The notes under the pieces were generated by a model. The model saw nothing but the letters and a program-made list of their open reading frames with translations, was not told the origin of the DNA and searched no databases. DNA of 64,000 bases. Source: Afipia sp. GTDB lineage: Bacteria; Pseudomonadota; Alphaproteobacteria; Rhizobiales; Xanthobacteraceae. The stretch's first letter is position 1; each line of letters starts with the position of its first letter. This document shows, in pieces, positions 26,830-33,473 of the stretch. Made by a program: the position numbers and the translations under genes. Location: contig JANINQ010000011.1 of assembly GCA_024508675.1 (NCBI GenBank), positions 142,424 through 206,423 of the forward strand. Direction: 5' to 3'.

Positions 26830-26946
26830 CGTGCAGAAGTCCAAGATAGGACCGAAGCGGACATATTTTAGCGGTGCCCATTAACCTTTAGCCATGAACC
26901 TTGTGGCATTTTGGTGTCACTCATATGTGAAGCGTTCTGGAACGTC

Positions 26947-26976
26947 TTGTCACCTTTGACGTTTTATGACCCTAAT
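26947..26976 (+). promoter_or_regulatory. candidate promoter for the hicBA-like pair
   Basis: TTGTCA, 18-bp spacer, CCTAAT, about 20 bp before the first gene. Reasonable match to sigma-70 hexamers; no experimental support. Confidence 0.35.
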
Positions 26977-26996
26977 TCCTCGATACTAATCGAGAT

Positions 26997-27320
26997 ATGC
27001 CCATGGATATTGCAATTAAGTGCATCGCTCACGGTGCTGGAAATCAATGGGAAGCGGTTTGTCTCGACTTCGATTTGGCCGTTCAGGGCCGATCGCTCCA
27101 AGAGGTAACGCGCCTCCTGCAAGATGTTATCGGTTCATATATTGAGGACGCTCTAGCTCAACCAGAGCCCGCGCGTTCGCAATTGCTTTCGCGCAGCGCC
27201 CCATTTTGGGTCCGCCTGCATTGGGCGTTCCGCCTTTTTATGGCAACGCTCACGAATCGGCGGTTGGACCGGGGACAACAGGAAGCCACTGTTGGGTTTC
27301 CTGTTGAGTGCCGCGCCTAA
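26997..27320 (+). CDS. HicB/DUF1902-like antitoxin
   Basis: 107 aa. The N-terminal half has the HicB-type beta-alpha fold: GNQWEAVCLDFDLAVQGRSL then EVTRLLQDVIGSYIEDAL. No ribbon-helix-helix or HTH segment is evident in the C-terminal half, which is instead rich in Trp, Phe, Arg and Leu. It overlaps the HicA-like gene by 13 bases, the expected linkage. Start could be ATG 26997 or 27003. Confidence 0.7.
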   Translation: MPMDIAIKCIAHGAGNQWEAVCLDFDLAVQGRSLQEVTRLLQDVIGSYIEDALAQPEPARSQLLSRSAPFWVRLHWAFRLFMATLTNRRLDRGQQEATVGFPVECRA

Positions 27321-27532
27321 AGTGCACATTTCGCGAGTTCATTGAAATCATCTTGGCCCACGGCTTCGTGCTGGTGCGCCAAGAGGCAAGTCATCGTCGT
27401 TATTCAAAACAGGGTAATCCGGTGCAGAATGTCACCGTCGCGTACCACAACATCAACGATGAGATTAGGCCGGATACGCTCGCATCTATGATCCGCCAGT
27501 CTGAACTCTCAAAGAGCTTCTTCCGCAAATAA
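27308..27532 (+). CDS. hicA: HicA-like mRNA interferase toxin
   Basis: 74-aa dsRBD-like toxin of the HicA/YcfA family. The pattern FIEIILAHGFVLVRQEASHR with the following RY carries the conserved catalytic His, and PDTLASMIRQSELSKSFF matches the family end. It cleaves mRNA when not bound by its antitoxin. GTG start inside the antitoxin gene. A terminator follows at once. Confidence 0.8.
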   Translation: MPRLKCTFREFIEIILAHGFVLVRQEASHRRYSKQGNPVQNVTVAYHNINDEIRPDTLASMIRQSELSKSFFRK

Positions 27533-27556
27533 CCCCGCTCCGGCGGGGTTTTCTTT
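27531..27556 (+). terminator. terminator of the hicBA-like pair
   Basis: Stem AACCCCGC / GCGGGGTT with loop TCCG and a T-rich tail (TTCTTT), overlapping the last bases of the toxin gene. Confidence 0.85.
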
Positions 27557-27598
27557 GCGATTGGGGCAACCTCTCGGACGGACGAGCGTTGTCCGTGA

Positions 27599-27754
27599 AT
27601 GTCAGACAGAAGAAAGAAGACGGAACCGGATTCCCCAACCCCAGATAAGGGGCAGGGAATCGTCCGCGACGACAAAGGTCAGGATCAGCCGGCCGACAAG
27701 GAACGCGCTCAAGAGGCGACCACCACGAACAAGCGGGCTCATCAGCGACCTAAA
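27599..27754 (+). CDS. possible 51-aa hydrophilic protein
   Basis: Open frame from ATG 27599 to 27754. The product is charged and low in hydrophobics (RRKKTEPDSPTPDKGQG, ending HHEQAGSSAT). There is no good ribosome binding site. It may be non-coding. Confidence 0.25.
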
Positions 27755-27856
27755 TAACTGTGCTCGGGCGGGTTTTCTTTTTGAGCCGGAAAGATTCCTT
27801 GCGGAACAATCTTGCGAGAGCGTTGTTGAAGCGCCACAACTTTATGGAGCTTCATC

Positions 27857-28282
27857 ATGCGCAAACTTTTTCCTGCAGTTCTCATCGCTTGTTCGCTTGC
27901 ATCGCCGCTCGCCTATGCTCAGGCCCCGAAGAATACACCAGCCAATGAGGCCGCACCGGTCGCCGCGGCTGGTAAGTGGCGAGCGTCGAAGGTTATCGGC
28001 GTCAATGTTTACAACAACGCAAACGAGAAGGTGGGCGAGATCAGCGAGATCATCATCGACTCGGCCGGCAAGGTTGAAAGTGCTGTGCTCAGCGTCGGCG
28101 GCTTCCTCGGAATGGGTGAGCATTTGGTCGCGGTGCCCATGAACGAACTGAAGTTCGCCAACGAAGCCGGAAAGACAACGACGGGCTCAACCTCTTCGAC
28201 TACCAAGGAATGGTATCCCGACCGCGCCGTCCTGAACGTGACGAAGGACCAGCTCAAGTCGATGCCGCAGTTCAAATACTGA
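27857..28282 (+). CDS. exported PRC-barrel domain protein
   Basis: 141 aa with a clear signal peptide (residues 1-21, cut after AYA). The PRC-barrel follows at about 40-115: KWRASKVIGVNVYNNANEKV, then GEISEIIIDSAGKVESAVLS and FLGMGEHLVAVPMNELKF. Such periplasmic PRC-barrel proteins are common on Rhizobiales chromosomes, so this is cargo rather than a phage function. Own terminator follows. Confidence 0.88.
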   Translation: MRKLFPAVLIACSLASPLAYAQAPKNTPANEAAPVAAAGKWRASKVIGVNVYNNANEKVGEISEIIIDSAGKVESAVLSVGGFLGMGEHLVAVPMNELKFANEAGKTTTGSTSSTTKEWYPDRAVLNVTKDQLKSMPQFKY

Positions 28283-28295
28283 CCCCTACAACAAA

Positions 28296-28320
28296 AGCCC
28301 CGCTACGGCGGGGCTATTTG
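28296..28320 (+). terminator. terminator of the PRC-barrel gene
   Basis: Stem AGCCCCGC / GCGGGGCT with loop TACG, followed by ATTTGTTT. Confidence 0.8.
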
Positions 28321-28340
28321 TTTCAAGATGGCTTCCGCGC

Positions 28341-28574
28341 ATGGTTCGAATTACGTCTAGAAGTTGGACGGCAGATGATATTGCCAAGCTTCAACGGCTG
28401 GTGAGTGACGGCGCTTCGCCGGTAAGGGCATCGGCGGCGCTGAAGAGATCACAGATAGCCGTTCGGGGGAAGGCCCGAGAGATCGGCTGTCCGTTTCCTC
28501 GTCGGAAGCGTCGCGCTACGGGAAAACAACTTATCGACGGTTGGTACTTTCGCCCGACGAGTCTCGATCCGTAA
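28341..28574 (+). CDS. small SANT/HTH-like protein, 77 aa
   Basis: The segment SWTADDIAKLQRLVSDGASP then RASAALKRSQIAVRGKAREI resembles the short Myb/SANT-like helix-turn-helix proteins frequent in Bradyrhizobium. DNA-binding role inferred. No strong ribosome binding site is seen before ATG 28341. Confidence 0.55.
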   Translation: MVRITSRSWTADDIAKLQRLVSDGASPVRASAALKRSQIAVRGKAREIGCPFPRRKRRATGKQLIDGWYFRPTSLDP

Positions 28575-28584
28575 GGCGCGTGCG

Positions 28585-29097
28585 TCAGTTTAACATCCAA
28601 ATCCGCGTGTTAAGCGCTGTCGCGAAGATGATCCACGCAATGTAGGGCGTTAACAGCACGGCTGACACCACGTCGACATACGAGCTGACAATGATGGTCG
28701 CGGCGAGAGCACCTGCCAGCGCTACGATGATCGCCAGCCCCCCGACAATATTATGCGCTCCAAAGAACACATATGACCAACTCGCATTCAAGGCGAGTTG
28801 AATAGCGAACAGCACTAAAGCAGCCGTCCGCAACGAGGAGGGCGGAGCTTCCCATAATCGCCACGCAGCAATCGCCATGAGAAAATATAGGATAGGCCAG
28901 ACGATGGGAAATGCGACTCGAGGCGGGGTCCATGACGGCTTAGCGAGAGATGCATACCATGTCGGAATCTCGGGAGTCGTCACCCTCGCGCCTAAAACAG
29001 CCACGCTGAAGCAAACCGCGAGAATGACGGCAAGCGGAAGTAGAGATTTAAGGGTTAAACCGAACATAGATCCCGATCCGTTAGTGCGCTTCGCCAC
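28585..29097 (-). CDS. tspO: TspO/MBR family membrane protein
   Basis: Five-helix tryptophan-rich sensory protein that binds porphyrins and tetrapyrrole intermediates and tunes oxygen- or stress-dependent expression in Rhodobacter. Characteristic parts are WYASLAKPSWTPPRVAFPIV, WPILYFLMAIAAWRLW, QLALNASWSYVFFGAHN and PYIAWIIFATALNTRIW. The GTG at 29097 gives 170 aa; ATG 29067 would give 160 and is equally plausible. Prophage cargo. Confidence 0.9.
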   Translation of the reverse strand: MAKRTNGSGSMFGLTLKSLLPLAVILAVCFSVAVLGARVTTPEIPTWYASLAKPSWTPPRVAFPIVWPILYFLMAIAAWRLWEAPPSSLRTAALVLFAIQLALNASWSYVFFGAHNIVGGLAIIVALAGALAATIIVSSYVDVVSAVLLTPYIAWIIFATALNTRIWMLN

Positions 29098-29128
29098 TTC
29101 CTCACTTCTGGCATGATCTTACGAGCTC

Positions 29129-29647
29129 CTAATCGATATCAGCCAACCAATCGACTTGCCAAATAATGAGTAATGAGCAGGCTTCACGCTGACAATCTGA
29201 TGGAGGAAGCATAGCAACCTCATTACTGGAAAGACCAGTTCCATCCAGGCGGTCACATCCTGCGCAATCTTGATGGAGGCGGGATATTTTAAACCAACCC
29301 GGTAATCCGCTGGCCACTGATTTCTGACCTTGCGCGACGTGACGATCGCGAAAATAGGAAAACATTGCCCGGAGAATCGTCGTGGCGAGCCCGTCGACAG
29401 GTTGGCCTAAGCCTTTTGCAGTTAAACAATCATAAGCTTCTTGTGAGAAGAACGTGTTCGCTCTCAGGCCAAGACTTCGCTTACTGTCAGTCGACAACTG
29501 CGGGTCAATTTTTCGATAGGCAAGCGCGACGTCGCGGGGATGGTATCCTTCTTTCGCCTCCATGATGATAGCGATAGCCGTATCATATTCAGGCCTCACG
29601 TATCCGAGAGATGAAATGGCCTCCTGCACATACGGAAGAAATTTCAT
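29129..29647 (-). CDS. unknown 172-aa protein of the lysogeny operon
   Basis: Start ATG 29647 overlaps the stop of the Rap1a-like gene (ATGA). The protein has no signal peptide or membrane helix. An N-terminal helical half (VRPEYDTAIAIIMEAKEGYH, SQEAYDCLTAKGLGQPVDGL) is followed by a Cys-bearing C-terminus (LHQDCAGCDRL, SDCQREAC) that may bind zinc. Because it should be read from the repressor promoter it is likely made in lysogens. No family recognised. Confidence 0.65.
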   Translation of the reverse strand: MKFLPYVQEAISSLGYVRPEYDTAIAIIMEAKEGYHPRDVALAYRKIDPQLSTDSKRSLGLRANTFFSQEAYDCLTAKGLGQPVDGLATTILRAMFSYFRDRHVAQGQKSVASGLPGWFKISRLHQDCAGCDRLDGTGLSSNEVAMLPPSDCQREACSLLIIWQVDWLADID

Positions 29648-30030
29648 CGGCAAGGGTACGCAGCCGTAAAGGCGCGAATAGCAATTCTATTGAATCTTTC
29701 GTGAGCGCTTTCCGGATGATCGTCGACATACTTCTGGAATATCTTCACAAGCTGTAAGCGGGTCGATTTCGCAGGAGGGCAAAACCCGAGAAGAGGGGGG
29801 CTACCAGCATCCGCTGAAATAGTTGCAAATTCTTGAGTTGCGGCAAACATCCCCCAGCATTGACCCGACTCGGGGTCGTTCGAAAACGCGATCGCCCCAG
29901 TGGAATCGATTTTTGCCTTAACTACATTCCTGCAAAGCGAGTGCACCTCCAAAGCTGTTTCAGCCCGAGCGGATGATATCCACGCGACGATGGCAAGATG
30001 CGCGATAGCGAGTTTCAGAAAGCAAGCCAC
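29644..30030 (-). CDS. secreted Rap1a/Tai-like immunity-type protein
   Basis: 128 aa with an N-terminal signal (cut near SARAE). The mature part has the Rap1a/Tai pattern: SLCRNVV, GQCWGMFAA, LGFCPPAKSTRLQLVKIFQK, YVDDHPESAHE, and the terminal AFTAAYPC. Family members are periplasmic immunity proteins against type VI effectors or are host-acquired copies. GTG start one base after the repressor stop, so it should be co-transcribed with the repressor. Confidence 0.8.
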   Translation of the reverse strand: MACFLKLAIAHLAIVAWISSARAETALEVHSLCRNVVKAKIDSTGAIAFSNDPESGQCWGMFAATQEFATISADAGSPPLLGFCPPAKSTRLQLVKIFQKYVDDHPESAHERFNRIAIRAFTAAYPCR

Positions 30031-30031
30031 C

Positions 30032-30676
30032 TTATAAGTCCAGCACCGACCGCTTTACGCGGCCCACAACCATTCGCTCAGCATCGCGTTTCGACTTAAC
30101 AAATTTCGCTTCGTGCGATGGATTTGTGGATGCCGGCGCCCACCTAGGCGGGTCCGCTCGCCATAATTTGAAGCCGACCTCACCCCTATCGGAAAAAACA
30201 TATGGCTTCCCAGAGACTAACGTCCGATCATCGCGGTTGAGGACGATCCGCGCGCCATTCGGCGCGACCCGGTCCATGGAATCACCTTCCACCGTAAGAG
30301 CTATCCAATCTCCGCGTCCTAGATCGGAAAAGACAAGAAGAGGAATGTCCTCTAACTCCAATTGAGAAGTCGGCTGCTTAAGCTTTCCGGCGGGCACGCT
30401 ATCGAAAACATAGACTTCTTGGGTTGTCGGACCGCTTTTCTTTTGAACAGGGCGGCGCTTTGCCGCCTTTTGAAAGATCAACGCTTCGGGCGTCGAATCT
30501 ACGTGTTCAGCGAGTTTTTCAGCCCAGTCGATTGGAAGCTTGCGAGATTGGTCTGCCCAACGCTGGACGTTTTGCTTCGACGTCCCGGCAAGCCGCGCCA
30601 ACTCGGTCACGCCGATCTCCTTTTTGGACATCGCCGCGCCAAGCCCGTTCGGAAATTTTCCTTTGATATCAGCCAT
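30032..30676 (-). CDS. LexA/CI-type phage repressor (HTH + S24 peptidase)
   Basis: 214-aa master repressor. The HTH is at about residues 22-48 (VTELARLAGTSKQNVQRWAD). A linker leads to the S24 domain. The self-cleavage site Ala96-Gly97 (SVPAGK), nucleophile Ser133 (GDSMD) and Lys170 (VGFKLW) are present, with the 37-residue Ser-Lys spacing of LexA. RecA-stimulated self-cleavage, hence SOS induction, is expected. ATG 30676 is chosen because longer forms would run through the operators. Confidence 0.92.
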   Translation of the reverse strand: MADIKGKFPNGLGAAMSKKEIGVTELARLAGTSKQNVQRWADQSRKLPIDWAEKLAEHVDSTPEALIFQKAAKRRPVQKKSGPTTQEVYVFDSVPAGKLKQPTSQLELEDIPLLVFSDLGRGDWIALTVEGDSMDRVAPNGARIVLNRDDRTLVSGKPYVFSDRGEVGFKLWRADPPRWAPASTNPSHEAKFVKSKRDAERMVVGRVKRSVLDL

Positions 30677-30685
30677 AAAGACAAT

Positions 30686-30702
30686 GTCACCGGATTGGCG
30701 AC
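30686..30702. promoter_or_regulatory. repressor operator, immunity region, proximal to repressor
   Basis: GTCACCGGATTGGCGAC, one mismatch in the right arm. It ends 10 bp before the repressor ATG, so binding here should autoregulate the repressor. Confidence 0.65.
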
Positions 30703-30711
30703 AAACGGGAA

Positions 30712-30728
30712 GGCTCCAATCTGGTGAC
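30712..30728. promoter_or_regulatory. imperfect repressor operator, immunity region, middle
   Basis: GGCTCCAATCTGGTGAC: right arm perfect, left arm with two mismatches. Centre 26 bp from the repressor-side site and 41 bp from the cro-side site. Confidence 0.45.
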
Positions 30729-30746
30729 AGCGCGGGTGCGCGCGCT

Positions 30747-30774
30747 TGACCAGTCACCAAAATGGTGACAGATT
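30747..30774 (+). promoter_or_regulatory. candidate rightward early (cro) promoter, probably leaderless
   Basis: TTGACC, a 17-bp spacer filled by the operator, then CAGATT. Transcription would begin about at the cro ATG (30781), and no Shine-Dalgarno is present between. Confidence 0.5.
30753..30769. promoter_or_regulatory. repressor operator, immunity region, cro side
   Basis: GTCACCAAAATGGTGAC, perfect arms, lying between the -35 and -10 of the cro promoter, where bound repressor would exclude polymerase. Confidence 0.8.
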
Positions 30775-30780
30775 GTCGAG

Positions 30781-31005
30781 ATGCATTTGGCAACGTTCCT
30801 TGACCTTCACGGATTGTCTGACGGCGATTTTGCCGAACAGATCGGTACGTCTCGGCAAGTAGTTCATCGATATCGGACCGGGAGGCGTATCCCAGATCGT
30901 TCAGCGATGGAAAAGATCGGCGTCGCCACGAAGGGTGCGGTCACGCCGAACGATTTCTTCAATGTAGCTGATCCGTCCCCCTCCCAGCCCGAGGAGGCGG
31001 CATGA
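30781..31005 (+). CDS. Cro-like HTH protein
   Basis: 74-aa DNA-binding protein divergent from the repressor. HTH at about residues 15-36: DGDFAEQIGTSRQVVHRYRT. First gene of the rightward early operon and probably the lytic switch. ATG 30781 has no ribosome binding site, which fits a leaderless transcript. Stop overlaps the next start (ATGA). Confidence 0.85.
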   Translation: MHLATFLDLHGLSDGDFAEQIGTSRQVVHRYRTGRRIPDRSAMEKIGVATKGAVTPNDFFNVADPSPSQPEEAA

Positions 31006-31373
31006 ACCGTCGATCCTTCCTCGTGATGTTTGGACTCGCGCCTGCGGTTGTTGCTGGTGTTGCTAGTGCCGCCGATATCCCATCGGCGCTTGAATGCTCG
31101 CTGGATACCCGCGAGCGCGAGCTAATCCGAGCGGGAGTCCGGTATCTTCGCTGGACGCTGGATGACGAGATTGGCCCCGAGCTTATCGTTGGCGAAGAAC
31201 TTTGCGACTTGGCCGAGCGCGGGAAGCGTCTCATTCGCGGTCCTGATGGCGCGCTCTATACGCCTTCGCAAGCGAAGCAACGCGGGTGGATTCCATCTCA
31301 ATCGTCTCAGGGTCTAACAGGTACTCGCCGTTGGATTGATCCCACAGCTTCGCTTGGAGGGTCTCCAACATGA
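31002..31373 (+). CDS. small exported early protein, 123 aa
   Basis: Begins with a twin-arginine-like or ordinary signal (MNRRSFLVMFGLAPAVVAGV, cut near ASAAD). The mature part is hydrophilic (RELIRAGVRYLRWTLDDEIG, RLIRGPDGALYTPSQAK). Function unknown. ATGA-coupled to cro. Its last 143 bp overlap a convergent minus-strand gene. Confidence 0.65.
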   Translation: MNRRSFLVMFGLAPAVVAGVASAADIPSALECSLDTRERELIRAGVRYLRWTLDDEIGPELIVGEELCDLAERGKRLIRGPDGALYTPSQAKQRGWIPSQSSQGLTGTRRWIDPTASLGGSPT

Positions 31374-31509
31374 CGACGGCTCGCTCGGCGGTCACGACGC
31401 CGGTATCGACCAGCAAATCGATAATCGCATCGGTCCAGCACTCTACGGCCATCTGCCGCGTCGCCATGATCGCGACTTGTCGTTTGTCGTACTGCCCATC
31501 GCTACTCAT
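31231..31509 (-). CDS. small phage protein on the opposite strand, 92 aa
   Basis: ATG 31509 has GGAGG five bases upstream. The product is helical and well formed (ATRQMAVECWTDAIIDLLVD, RAVVMLETLQAKLWDQSNG, PETIEMESTRVASLAKAYRA). Its 3' end overlaps the exported early gene in antisense for 143 bp. Function unknown. A late or lysogenic antisense control role is conceivable. Confidence 0.6.
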   Translation of the reverse strand: MSSDGQYDKRQVAIMATRQMAVECWTDAIIDLLVDTGVVTAERAVVMLETLQAKLWDQSNGEYLLDPETIEMESTRVASLAKAYRARHQDRE

Positions 31510-31691
31510 TCCGTCCTCCATCGGTTGCGTCACGGCTCCGATGATGGACGAACGCGCCCGGCCTCTCAACGGGGCCGGGCCGGTCAATTCCGTACGCAGC
31601 GCAGCATCGCTCATGGCCGGGACTAAACCAGGCATTTCGTACCGCGTCATTCCAAATCGAATTCAGAAAATTGCAGGAACGGGGACGGGAA

Positions 31692-32162
31692 GTGCGCGAG
31701 CTTTCGCCATTTGACATCAAGCTTAAAGCAGCGTTCCGACGCGCCGTCGAGCAGGCTGGCGGCGGTGTAGCAGTTGCGAGCGCAACGCGCGTGGATGCTG
31801 GCCGTATCTCCCGATACGGCAACCCGAACGATCCCATGATGCCTCCGGGCGACATCATCAATTCCGTGGACAAGCTGGCCGCCGATCCTATCTGCCTGCG
31901 AGTCATGGCGGAGGATGTGGGATGCGAGCTTACGCCCTTCGATGATCCGGCCCGTTCCGATGCAGATGTAATCCAGACCGTTGGCGAGTTCGCGAAATCG
32001 GCCGGCGAACTTTCCCACTTTGCTCTTCGCGCCGCGTCCGACGGGCATCTCTCCAACAATGACAAGGCTGGAATCCGCGAACGGGTCGAGCAGGCCAAGG
32101 ATGCGATTCGCGATCTCGAGGACTTCACAGGGCCCAAGGCCACTATCCGGGCGGTGTCGTGA
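31692..32162 (+). CDS. CII/CP76-like phage regulatory protein
   Basis: 156 aa. LKAAFRRAVEQAGGGVAVAS then ATRVDAGRISRYGNPNDPMM and PPGDIINSVDKLAADPICLR match the CP76-type phage regulator family of P2/Mu-like and alphaproteobacterial prophages, which binds DNA to set the lysis-lysogeny decision. GTG 31692 with GGACGGGAA upstream is chosen over TTG 31671. TGATG-type overlap with gcrA follows. Confidence 0.78.
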   Translation: MRELSPFDIKLKAAFRRAVEQAGGGVAVASATRVDAGRISRYGNPNDPMMPPGDIINSVDKLAADPICLRVMAEDVGCELTPFDDPARSDADVIQTVGEFAKSAGELSHFALRAASDGHLSNNDKAGIRERVEQAKDAIRDLEDFTGPKATIRAVS

Positions 32163-32719
32163 TGAACGACAAACGTCTCACTAATTGGACTGATAAGCGG
32201 GTAGATCGCCTCAAGGAGCTTTGGGGCAACGGCTGGACAGCCAGTCAGATCGCAGCCGAGTTGGGCGGCGTCACCCGCAACGCGGTGTGCGGAAAGATCG
32301 ATCGTCTCGGGCTTTCAGGAAAGACCCGCTCGGAGAAGCTGCGATTGGCGCGGAACTTCAAGGTCTCACAGCCAAAGGCTCCCGCAGTCAAATCGAATGA
32401 TCGCCTCAAGGCTGGAATAGGGGCGCAGGTCGTCGCAATCCGTCGCCGCAAAATGGCGGATGGTCCTGTCGTTACAAAGGAAGATTTCAAGGCCCGCGTT
32501 GCGGATGTGGTTTCCCGGCGCGTGACGATCCTTGAAGTCCTCGCCATGGAGTGCCGCTGGGCTGATGAGGATCGCAACGAGAACGGTTTACACACCTTCT
32601 GCGGCAACCCAACCGAAGACGGTTCGAGCTATTGCCCGGCACATGCCGCAATCGCTGTTGGCCCCGGTACGGCCTCCGAGCGGGCCGCTGCCAGCGTTCT
32701 CAAGCGGGAGGCGGCATGA
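32162..32719 (+). CDS. gcrA: phage-encoded GcrA cell-cycle regulator
   Basis: 185-aa homologue of GcrA, the sigma-70 cofactor that reads GANTC methylation in alphaproteobacteria. The N-terminal HTH NWTDKRVDRLKELWGNGWTA then SQIAAELGGVTRNAVCGKID is complete. The C-terminal zinc-like domain CRWADEDR ... TFCGNPTEDGSSYCPAHA, which in host GcrA contacts sigma, is also kept. So a functional diverter of host transcription is plausible. ATGA coupling to the next gene. Confidence 0.9.
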   Translation: MNDKRLTNWTDKRVDRLKELWGNGWTASQIAAELGGVTRNAVCGKIDRLGLSGKTRSEKLRLARNFKVSQPKAPAVKSNDRLKAGIGAQVVAIRRRKMADGPVVTKEDFKARVADVVSRRVTILEVLAMECRWADEDRNENGLHTFCGNPTEDGSSYCPAHAAIAVGPGTASERAAASVLKREAA

Positions 32720-33105
32720 GAAACGTCAAAATCATCAATTCCGTCTTGCTCGATCACGGAATATGCCGAGAGGATTTGCTGGGCCGCAGTCGCCTTACGC
32801 AACTGGTCGAAGCAAGGAAGGACGCGGCGTGTCGCCTTTCAGATGCGGGCTACTCGCGCGGGATGATCGCACGCTTTCTGAAGCGGGATCATCACACCAT
32901 CGTCTATTATCTCGACGGTCGCGTTCAGCAGATGAAGAACGAGAAAGACAGGAATCGTTCCCCGCTTTATTGGCTTGAACCCCACGTCCGGCAAGCCGTT
33001 CAAGAAGCAGCAGCATGTGAAGGCGTTCCCGTGCGGGACATTATCGCGCGCTGGGTCGCTGATAGGGCCGGATGGGAATCCGCCCAGAAGGTGAGGGCGG
33101 CATGA
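32716..33105 (+). CDS. DnaA domain IV-like DNA-binding protein
   Basis: 129 aa. Residues about 25-65 resemble the DnaA box-binding domain: LVEARKDAACRLSDAGYSRG, then MIARFLKRDHHTIVYYLDG (compare the RDHSTV signature). The rest is helical, with a ribbon-helix-like end (EGVPVRDIIARWVADRAGW). It lacks any ATPase domain. It could compete at DnaA boxes or mark a phage origin. ATGA overlaps on both sides. Confidence 0.7.
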   Translation: MRNVKIINSVLLDHGICREDLLGRSRLTQLVEARKDAACRLSDAGYSRGMIARFLKRDHHTIVYYLDGRVQQMKNEKDRNRSPLYWLEPHVRQAVQEAAACEGVPVRDIIARWVADRAGWESAQKVRAA

Positions 33106-33473
33106 TGGGCCTCACGCAAAGGCAGACTGATTGTCTGAATTTCATTCGAAACACGGTCGCGGCTGGCGGCAAGGCTCCGTCCTTCAATGACATCAAGACG
33201 GCCATGGGCTTGGCGAACAAGTCCTCGGTCCATCGGTTGATCTCTGGACTTGAAGATCGCGGTTACATCCGCCGTCTGCCGGGCCGATCGCGTGCCATAG
33301 CCGTTGTTGATCCGACCGAGCGCACGACGTTCTTTTCAATGCTGGCGCCTGACATTCGCCAGATCATTTCCAGCATCGCAAGTGCAGAGAACACCACGCC
33401 GGAAGTCGTGATGCGGGAGTGGGTGCGTGAGAGGGCGGAAGCCCTTCGCTATGTCGAGCAGAGGTTGTCATGA
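33102..33473 (+). CDS. LexA N-terminal-type winged-HTH regulator without peptidase
   Basis: 123 aa. The first 65 residues match the LexA DNA-binding domain (LTQRQTDCLNFIRNTVAAGG, APSFNDIKTAMGLANKSSVH, LEDRGYIRRLPGRSRAI). No S24 domain follows; instead a short helical C-terminus. It could bind host SOS-type or phage operators but cannot self-cleave. ATGA overlaps on both sides. Confidence 0.8.
   Translation: MMGLTQRQTDCLNFIRNTVAAGGKAPSFNDIKTAMGLANKSSVHRLISGLEDRGYIRRLPGRSRAIAVVDPTERTTFFSMLAPDIRQIISSIASAENTTPEVVMREWVRERAEALRYVEQRLS

Noticed and set aside
27555..28142. 195-codon plus frame overlapping the PRC-barrel gene
   Set aside because: Basic, Pro/Arg/Ser-rich out-of-frame translation; the signal-peptide frame from 27857 is clear.
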